Source of the DNA: JANNRW01 sp031401815
GTDB taxonomy: Bacteria > Desulfobacterota > Desulfuromonadia > Geobacterales > DSM-12255
Length of the DNA stretch: 45,332 nucleotides
Direction of reading: 5' to 3'
NCBI GenBank assembly: GCA_031401815.1
Contig: JANNRW010000109.1
Span: forward strand, 1 to 45,332
Shown: positions 40,398-45,332 of the stretch, one piece after another
Numbering within the stretch: position 1 is the stretch's first letter
Layout: the number at the start of each line of letters is the position of its first letter
Translations under genes and position numbers: made by a program
Notes under the pieces: model-generated
The model's database searches: none
What the model was told of the DNA's origin: nothing
The model's input: the letters and a program-made list of their open reading frames with translations, nothing else

Positions 40398-41362
40398 TGT
40401 TCAAGCTCCGCCAATCCAAAGCCGTAACGCCCGAACTCGTTGCCGTTATAAAGAATAAACACTTTCTCGTCACACTCGAAAACATGTGGGTAACACAACA
40501 TATCCGAATCCCAGTCACCAGGCGTTACAGAGAGCTTGGGATTCTCATCATCCCGCGTCCAGTTCACCAGGTCGTCCGAGTACGCATGACCGATACGATA
40601 ACCGCGATCCTTGTTCTCCCTGAAGTCAAATGACTGACGAAAACAGAAGAACATGTGAAACCGGCCTTTGATTTCGATTACAGTCGGCAGCGCCTGACTT
40701 TCATCATCACCCAAACGGTCTGGAATAATCTGTCTGGCTTCTTCCTTGACCCAGTTGATTCCATCGCTGGAAACTGCATGACCGATTTTGTAAGTTCGAT
40801 CAGGTGGTGCATCTGCTGAAAACTTTTTCCAGCCTGTGCCGAAAATGTACCACATATGAAATACGCCGTTAATAACCTTCACGAAACCGTCGCCTACCAG
40901 ACATGGCTCATGCAGCGTTGCTGCCAGCACCGGCCCATTTCCGATGCGCTGAAAGGTAAGGCCATCATCGCGACTTACAGCAAGTCCAATAGCCGTATCA
41001 ACCGAGACTGAAACCCTGCGGTTCCAGCCACAGGTATAACCATAAACAACATCACCGTATCGAACGACACTCATCGGAAAGATGCCATGCTCATCGAAAC
41101 AGCCGAGCTCCCCAAGTGGGATTACATTCTTGTCGGAAACACGGATAACATCTCGCAGATTTTTCTGCATATCAACGAACGCAATGTGACTCAAATATTT
41201 CCCGTTACTCTTGTCCACTGCGCGGGTGGAGAAATAAATGCGCACAAAATCGTCAAAAACCAGGGCTTGCGGCGACTGGGCAAATTGTACGCAGTCATTG
41301 GGCAGCTTGAACTCTGTCGGGTCAAATATTTTGCCGAGTTTTTTCCACTTCATCGCACTCAT
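40394..41362 (-). CDS. Five-bladed beta-propeller glycosidase-like protein (copy 2)
   Basis: The 322-residue protein shows repeated propeller blades: FVRIYFSTRA, AIGLAVSRDDGLTFQRIGNGPV, FHMWYIFGTGWKKF, YKIGHAVSSDGINW, FHMFFCFRQSF and YRIGHAYSDDLVNW. These are the S-x-DG-x-x-W/F patterns of GH32/43/68/130-type folds. I cannot assign a catalytic reaction. It is a clear paralog of the next gene upstream along its whole length (same WKK-GK-F start, EFAQ/QFAQ, SYPHVF/CYPHVF, GRYGFGLA end). No signal peptide is seen, so a cytoplasmic role in glycan synthesis or trimming is likelier than digestion. GGAG lies six bases before the ATG. Confidence 0.75.
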   Translation of the reverse strand: MSAMKWKKLGKIFDPTEFKLPNDCVQFAQSPQALVFDDFVRIYFSTRAVDKSNGKYLSHIAFVDMQKNLRDVIRVSDKNVIPLGELGCFDEHGIFPMSVVRYGDVVYGYTCGWNRRVSVSVDTAIGLAVSRDDGLTFQRIGNGPVLAATLHEPCLVGDGFVKVINGVFHMWYIFGTGWKKFSADAPPDRTYKIGHAVSSDGINWVKEEARQIIPDRLGDDESQALPTVIEIKGRFHMFFCFRQSFDFRENKDRGYRIGHAYSDDLVNWTRDDENPKLSVTPGDWDSDMLCYPHVFECDEKVFILYNGNEFGRYGFGLAELEQ

Positions 41363-41365
41363 TAA

Positions 41366-42328
41366 TTACTCCAACTTCCCTTCCAGTACAGCAAGGCCAA
41401 AGCCATGCCGTCCTACCTGGTTGCCGAGATAAGCCAGGCAGGTCTTCCCGTCCAGCTCGAAAACGTGCGGATAGCTGATCATCTCGGAATCCCAACCCTC
41501 CTCTGACACATCGATTCCGGCCTTCGTATCATCGCGCACCCAGTCAATAAGATTGGCGCTGGAGGCATAACCTATGCGGTAACCATTTTCCCTTCCCCGA
41601 TAGTCGCTGCTGTAACGGTAGCAAAAGAACATGTGATATCTGCCATTGGCATAGATCACATCCGGGCTTGCTTGTGCCTCATCTTCTTCGATGCGGCTTT
41701 TGATAAGGTCTTTGTTGACTTTATCCCAATGTATGCCATCAGTGGAAGTTGCCATTCGGATCTTGTAGACAGGCTCGGCTCGCCCTTCGATCATTTTCCA
41801 TTTGCACCCTGCGATGTACCAGAGATACCAGATATCGTTGAAACGCCGGATTTTCGGGCCGCTCAACACAAACGGTTCATCAGGTGAATAAGTCAAGATT
41901 GGTCCATTACCAAGTCTGGTAAAGGTTTTACCTTCGTCGCGGCTGGTCGCCATGCCGATTGCCACGTTGAAAGGGACTGATTCGCAACGAGTCCAGCCAG
42001 CATAATAGGCTCGAATCTCATCGCCGTTGCGAATTACTGAGACCGGGTAGGTGCCGAACTCATCGAACTCACCCAACCCACCGAGGCTTAAGATTGGGTG
42101 TTCAGCAACATGCCTGATCCTGAACAGATCAGCACGATCCAGATCAACATAGGCAGAATAACTGACATACTGGCCGTTCTCATCCGCAGGTGGACGGCAG
42201 GAAAAGTAGACGCGCACAAAGTCATTAAGTAAGAGCGTTGCGGGTGCCTGGGCAAACTCCTTCAGCCAGCTGCGCCCTTCAATCTCTTGCGGTGTAAACA
42301 CCTTACCTGATTTCTTCCACTGGAACAT
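41366..42328 (-). CDS. Five-bladed beta-propeller glycosidase-like protein (copy 1)
   Basis: The 320-residue paralog of the 40394-41362 gene has the same blade pattern: FVRVYFSCRP, AIGMATSRDEGKTFTRLGNGPI, WYLWYIAGCKWK, YKIRMATSTDGIHW, YHMFFCYRYSSDYR and YRIGYASSANLIDW. Conserved acidic residues include EFDEFGTYPVSV, EDEAQASP and GWDSEMISYPHVF, candidates for the active site. It begins 3 bp after the WbqC stop and ends 3 bp before the second copy, so the pair arose by tandem duplication and is co-transcribed. Divergence is substantial, so the copies may handle different sugars. Confidence 0.75.
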   Translation of the reverse strand: MFQWKKSGKVFTPQEIEGRSWLKEFAQAPATLLLNDFVRVYFSCRPPADENGQYVSYSAYVDLDRADLFRIRHVAEHPILSLGGLGEFDEFGTYPVSVIRNGDEIRAYYAGWTRCESVPFNVAIGMATSRDEGKTFTRLGNGPILTYSPDEPFVLSGPKIRRFNDIWYLWYIAGCKWKMIEGRAEPVYKIRMATSTDGIHWDKVNKDLIKSRIEEDEAQASPDVIYANGRYHMFFCYRYSSDYRGRENGYRIGYASSANLIDWVRDDTKAGIDVSEEGWDSEMISYPHVFELDGKTCLAYLGNQVGRHGFGLAVLEGKLE

Positions 42329-42331
42329 GGC

Positions 42332-43030
42332 TCAGACCAACTCATAGTTATTTGAAATGCATTTTCGGATAGAATCCAGCGAATTAAACATCATCAGATC
42401 AATAATTGAAAGCCAAGGCACAAATTCATTATCAAACTGAGCATATTCAAACGGTTTCGACTTGATGAACTTCAGGTCAATGCCTCTCTCCCGGAATATC
42501 TCTTTTGAGTACAGCTCCACCCCGCCGATGGCATTCACATAAGTATCTGCACCCACTGCTTCGCACAAGGCAAGCACCTTGTCCTGATTTTTCAAACTGT
42601 GGTCGATGGGGATCTGCGAGGATATTTTGATTGTAGAAGTAATACTCAAATGTTCACAGGTTTTTACAATGGAGTTGTGCAGAAAACGAAACAGATTGGA
42701 ATCATCATGCCGAACAATCCCCTCAATCAACGAAAAAGTCTGATCGAAATATGGTGCTTTCCGGTATGCTCCCTTGATCTGGTTCAGCAATTTGTCACGG
42801 TTGAAATCCGATGCCAGTTCCCTCTCGCAGACATCAAGAAAATCCGAATCTTTTTTCAGTGGAAGAGAGAACATAACATCTTTACCGTTCTGCAACATGC
42901 GATTGCGATTGATCCACCCTCTTTTGGTGTACTTTATGTTGTCATACACTACAAAAGTATCCACTGCGGCAATCAACTGAAAATAGCCTATATAGGGGAA
43001 GAAATACGGCTGCATTATGGCCAGCTTCAT
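42332..43030 (-). CDS. wbqC: WbqC family protein
   Basis: The ~232-residue protein begins MKLAIMQPYFFPYIGYFQLI, the WbqC hallmark, followed by FVVYDNIKYTKRGWINRNRM and the mid-chain GADTYVNAIGGVELY. The family is common in O-antigen and glycan gene clusters. Its reaction is not firmly known; a role in forming an amide or acyl group on an amino-sugar is proposed for some clusters. I chose the ATG at 43030, the family's standard start; a GTG at 43042 adds four residues. It is 58 bp downstream of the HEPN stop. Confidence 0.9.
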   Translation of the reverse strand: MKLAIMQPYFFPYIGYFQLIAAVDTFVVYDNIKYTKRGWINRNRMLQNGKDVMFSLPLKKDSDFLDVCERELASDFNRDKLLNQIKGAYRKAPYFDQTFSLIEGIVRHDDSNLFRFLHNSIVKTCEHLSITSTIKISSQIPIDHSLKNQDKVLALCEAVGADTYVNAIGGVELYSKEIFRERGIDLKFIKSKPFEYAQFDNEFVPWLSIIDLMMFNSLDSIRKCISNNYELV

Positions 43031-43088
43031 CTTGAAATCCACTCGCTTGTTCTGTATCCCTTATGAGTATTCTGCGTAAAGAGTAAGT

Positions 43089-43496
43089 TCACGAAGAGAC
43101 ACTCTTGCCAATTATATTTGCAACATAACCTTTCAGTGTCCGTAACAGATCAATGAATATCTGAGCATCATAAACATCCTCCGCAATAACCGCATATCGT
43201 CCTTCAACAGCAAATGGATTGAGATTTACCAGTTCTTCAACCTGATCCGGCAATTCAATTGAATTGGCCTGACAAAGTTCTATCAAACGGCGGATATCAT
43301 GAATTTTATCATAATGGACATCGTGAAATGACAGCAGAGCCTTAATGTATTTTTCTGCAGCCTGCTGAAGATGGAAGAAAATTATCTCTACGTCTATCTC
43401 TGAATCATCAATGGTAAGGACATGGGTTGCAAGTGCAAGGTCAGAAGTCCCTTTCTGGAACATCAACTCATACTGACGGATAAAGTTAGCGGGCAT
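43089..43496 (-). CDS. HEPN-domain protein, presumed toxin partner of an MNT protein (second pair)
   Basis: The 135-residue helical protein has FIRQYELMFQKGTSDLALAT (helix 1) and EIIFFHLQQAAEKYIKALLS (helix 2, about residues 37-56), then HDIRRLIELC. The late helix reads VEGRYAVIAEDVYDA, with no histidine 4-6 residues after the arginine, so the classic HEPN RNase motif is not present. The MNT gene overlaps its start by 11 bp. The pair sits inside the glycan block between the DegT gene and wbqC, on the same strand. Confidence 0.85.
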   Translation of the reverse strand: MPANFIRQYELMFQKGTSDLALATHVLTIDDSEIDVEIIFFHLQQAAEKYIKALLSFHDVHYDKIHDIRRLIELCQANSIELPDQVEELVNLNPFAVEGRYAVIAEDVYDAQIFIDLLRTLKGYVANIIGKSVSS

Positions 43497-43800
43497 ATAT
43501 TACCACGCCTTTTTCATTTGCAGTTTTCATGACAGATCCAGCCTCGTGACTATAAAAATCAAATTCTTCAAGGGACGTAACTATGATATCTTTTGGCAAC
43601 GGAATGTTGCCGAGTATATTCCATAGTGCCACACTTGTTTGGCGTTTGGGCAGTGGAGTTTCTGTTATTACAATGAGGTCGATATCGCTGTCTGGGGATG
43701 TATCCCCGTACGCAGATGATCCGAATAAAATAATTTTTAGCGGGTGTATGGCATCTACAATGCGGGTAACTATTTCGCGTTGCATTTTTTTAGATAACAT
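43486..43800 (-). CDS. MNT-domain nucleotidyltransferase (second MNT-HEPN pair)
   Basis: The 104-residue protein contains ILFGSSAYGDTSPDSDIDLI (about residues 24-43), the GS-x10-DxD minimal nucleotidyltransferase motif, and a third acidic position in DIIVTSLEEFDF. The presumed role is antitoxin, adding AMP to the HEPN partner. GGAGAGCAT before the ATG is a good ribosome site. It starts 113 bp after the DegT stop, enough for its own promoter, though read-through from the glycan operon is likely. Confidence 0.87.
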   Translation of the reverse strand: MLSKKMQREIVTRIVDAIHPLKIILFGSSAYGDTSPDSDIDLIVITETPLPKRQTSVALWNILGNIPLPKDIIVTSLEEFDFYSHEAGSVMKTANEKGVVIYAR

Positions 43801-43913
43801 ATGCTCTCCTTTGGGGAAAACCTGGGGCTGACTTATTTTCTGCTCTCTGGAAAAGAGTGCCGCACCTCATGCGGATAATACAGCTCATATCCTCCGCGCA
43901 GACAAACTCTTTT

Positions 43914-45041
43914 TCATGCCTTTTCACCAGCTATCAACGAAATAACCCTGTCCACAGCTTCGCTTTCCATATCAGGATAGATCGGCAGGCAAAGAATCTG
44001 TAAAGCTGCAACTGTTGCCGCCGGAAGGTTGTCCCTGTGCGCAGAAGGCAGACCGCGATACATTGGGAAATCCGATATGAGAGGGTAGAAATAGCGACGG
44101 GGGTGGATGCCGTTCTCTTTGAGCTTATGATACAGGTCATCCCGGCTGATCGGGTAGTCTGCATCTACCAGAATCGGAAAATAGGCATAGTTGGCAACCT
44201 TTTCGCCCTGATAATCAAGGCAGCGGATCCCCTTTACACCGTTTAATTTATCCCGGTAAGCCGCATCAATCAACCTGCGTCTCTCAATCGCCTGGTCAAC
44301 GTATTTAAGCTGCAAAAGTCCGAGAGCTGCATTAAATTCGCTCATCTTTCCGTTTATACCGGGCGCTATGACCGTAACCTCCCCCATGTAGCCGAAGTTC
44401 TTCAATTTATCAATTCGATCTTTGGTTTTGGCATCGGGGCAGACAATGGCGCCCCCCTCGAAGGTGTTAAAAACTTTGGTCGCGTGGAAACTCAAGACTG
44501 AAAGGTCACCATGCCTGAGTATGCTCCCATGGGCGTCCTGCACGCCAAAGGCATGGGCAGCATCATAGATGACTCTTAAGTTGTAATTATCGGCAATTTT
44601 CTGGATCGCCTCGACATCACATGGATGACCGTAGCAGTGCACCGGCAGGATGGCTGTTGTATGGGGTGTAATGGCTGCTTCGATCTTCTCCGGATCGAGA
44701 TTCATGGTAACCGGATGAATGTCTGCAAAGACCGGCTTGATGCCGTTCCAGAGGAGAGAATGGGAGGTGGCGACAAAGGAGTACGGGGTTGTGATGACTT
44801 CCCCGGTGATGCGCAAAGCCTGGAGTGCTGTGACAAGGGCCAGGGTGCCGTTGGTGAAGAGTGCAATATGCTCAACTCCAAGATATTCGCACAAAGCTTT
44901 TTCCAGCTGCTGATGAAAAGGGCCGCAATTGGTGAGTATTTTGTTTTCCCAGATCTTCTCCAGATACGGCATGAACTCTTCCAGAGGGGGAAGAAGAGGT
45001 TTTGTCACATAGATGGGTGATGTTTTTCTGGATGTTGTCAT
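43914..45041 (-). CDS. DegT/DnrJ/EryC1/StrS PLP-dependent sugar aminotransferase
   Basis: The 375-residue protein has the family fold and motifs: TNGTLALVTALQAL (about residues 63-76), TTPYSFVATSHSLLWNGIKP, AAHAFGV in the PLP pocket, and LSFHATKVFNTFEGGAIV with the Schiff-base lysine (about 188). GINGKMSEFNAALGLLQLK and HPRRYFYPLI near the C-terminus complete the pattern. Family members put an amino group on a dTDP-, UDP- or GDP-4-keto- or 3-keto-deoxysugar. It resembles the dTDP-4-amino-4,6-dideoxyglucose transaminases, but this subclass call is uncertain. GAGG seven bases before the ATG supports the start. It appears to be the first gene of the second glycan block. Confidence 0.9.
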   Translation of the reverse strand: MTTSRKTSPIYVTKPLLPPLEEFMPYLEKIWENKILTNCGPFHQQLEKALCEYLGVEHIALFTNGTLALVTALQALRITGEVITTPYSFVATSHSLLWNGIKPVFADIHPVTMNLDPEKIEAAITPHTTAILPVHCYGHPCDVEAIQKIADNYNLRVIYDAAHAFGVQDAHGSILRHGDLSVLSFHATKVFNTFEGGAIVCPDAKTKDRIDKLKNFGYMGEVTVIAPGINGKMSEFNAALGLLQLKYVDQAIERRRLIDAAYRDKLNGVKGIRCLDYQGEKVANYAYFPILVDADYPISRDDLYHKLKENGIHPRRYFYPLISDFPMYRGLPSAHRDNLPAATVAALQILCLPIYPDMESEAVDRVISLIAGEKA

Positions 45042-45332
45042 TAGTAATCCTCATAAGCCTTGGAAATTCGATCATTTATATACACCTTCAGCGGCTGCAG
45101 GTCAAGATGAACCGACCATGTGAATCCACCACGGAGGCACGGAGGCGAGGAGAAAGTCAGAGGAAGTCAAAACCTCTTGATCGAGCAAACCATTAAACCT
45201 AGAAAAAGCATTTAACACAGAGACACAGAGGCACTGAGATAATCATTACAGAGACTTAGATAAAATATCAGCTTCATTTGTGTTCACCTTTCAGGTTGTA
45301 CGGTGATTTCAAATAATCTCAATGATTTCCTC
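45042..45332. other. Non-coding right edge with short A/G-rich repeats
   Basis: The 291 bp upstream of the DegT gene has no gene I can support. CCACCACGGAGGCACGGAGG (45126-45145) and a related stretch at about 45214-45239 (ACACAGAGACACAGAGGC) are degenerate copies of one dispersed repeat type. The DegT promoter probably lies between 45042 and 45120, but I see no convincing boxes. Confidence 0.6.

Overview
The window looks like the chromosome of a Gram-negative bacterium, most likely of the Geobacter/Desulfuromonadales type. This placement rests on gene content (PlsY, a PpiD-type periplasmic folding factor, MobB, an abundance of TPR-SPINDLY glycosyltransferases) and is an inference, not a proven assignment.

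Layout. (1) 1-6.0 kb is ordinary: the 3' end of an unidentified gene, mobB (+), then on the minus strand a tightly packed plsY > ABC-F ATPase > GT39-type membrane glycosyltransferase > MFS transporter unit. (2) 6.0-6.4 kb is a repeat-rich gap with a MITE-like element bounded by 15-bp inverted repeats. (3) 6.4-33.6 kb is one co-directional minus-strand block. It begins (5') with a FkbM methyltransferase / methyltransferase / GT4 fusion that probably uses an ATT start codon. Three giant, overlapping genes follow (2243, 1590 and 3079 aa) that together hold nine [TPR array + GT41/SPINDLY glycosyltransferase] modules. The block ends with an acyltransferase, a small methyltransferase and a TPR protein fused to a PpiD-like membrane chaperone. 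(4) 33.7-37.3 kb is an island of four toxin-antitoxin-like pairs: RHH-PIN, MNT-HEPN, AbrB-PIN and DUF6922-like/AbiEii-like. A 0.5-kb repeat-rich gap lies inside it. (5) 37.4-45.0 kb is a second minus-strand glycan block: a DegT aminotransferase, an embedded fifth TA pair (MNT-HEPN), WbqC, two tandem beta-propeller glycosidase-like paralogs, a GNAT acetyltransferase, a methyltransferase, and a TPR-methyltransferase-GT2 fusion. (6) 45.0-45.3 kb is non-coding with short repeats.

How it may work together. The second block looks able to make or decorate an amino-deoxysugar (DegT transaminase, GNAT, WbqC). The giant TPR-GT41 proteins look like cytoplasmic protein O-glycosyltransferases with long TPR superhelices for substrate recognition. 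A recurring ~125-residue N-terminal TPR cap is found on one giant GT41 protein, on the methyltransferase-GT2 protein and on the PpiD-like membrane protein. This suggests a shared docking module that could bring soluble sugar-modifying enzymes to a membrane chaperone near the secretion channel. No acceptor protein (flagellin, pilin, S-layer protein) is visible in the window, so the substrate is unknown.
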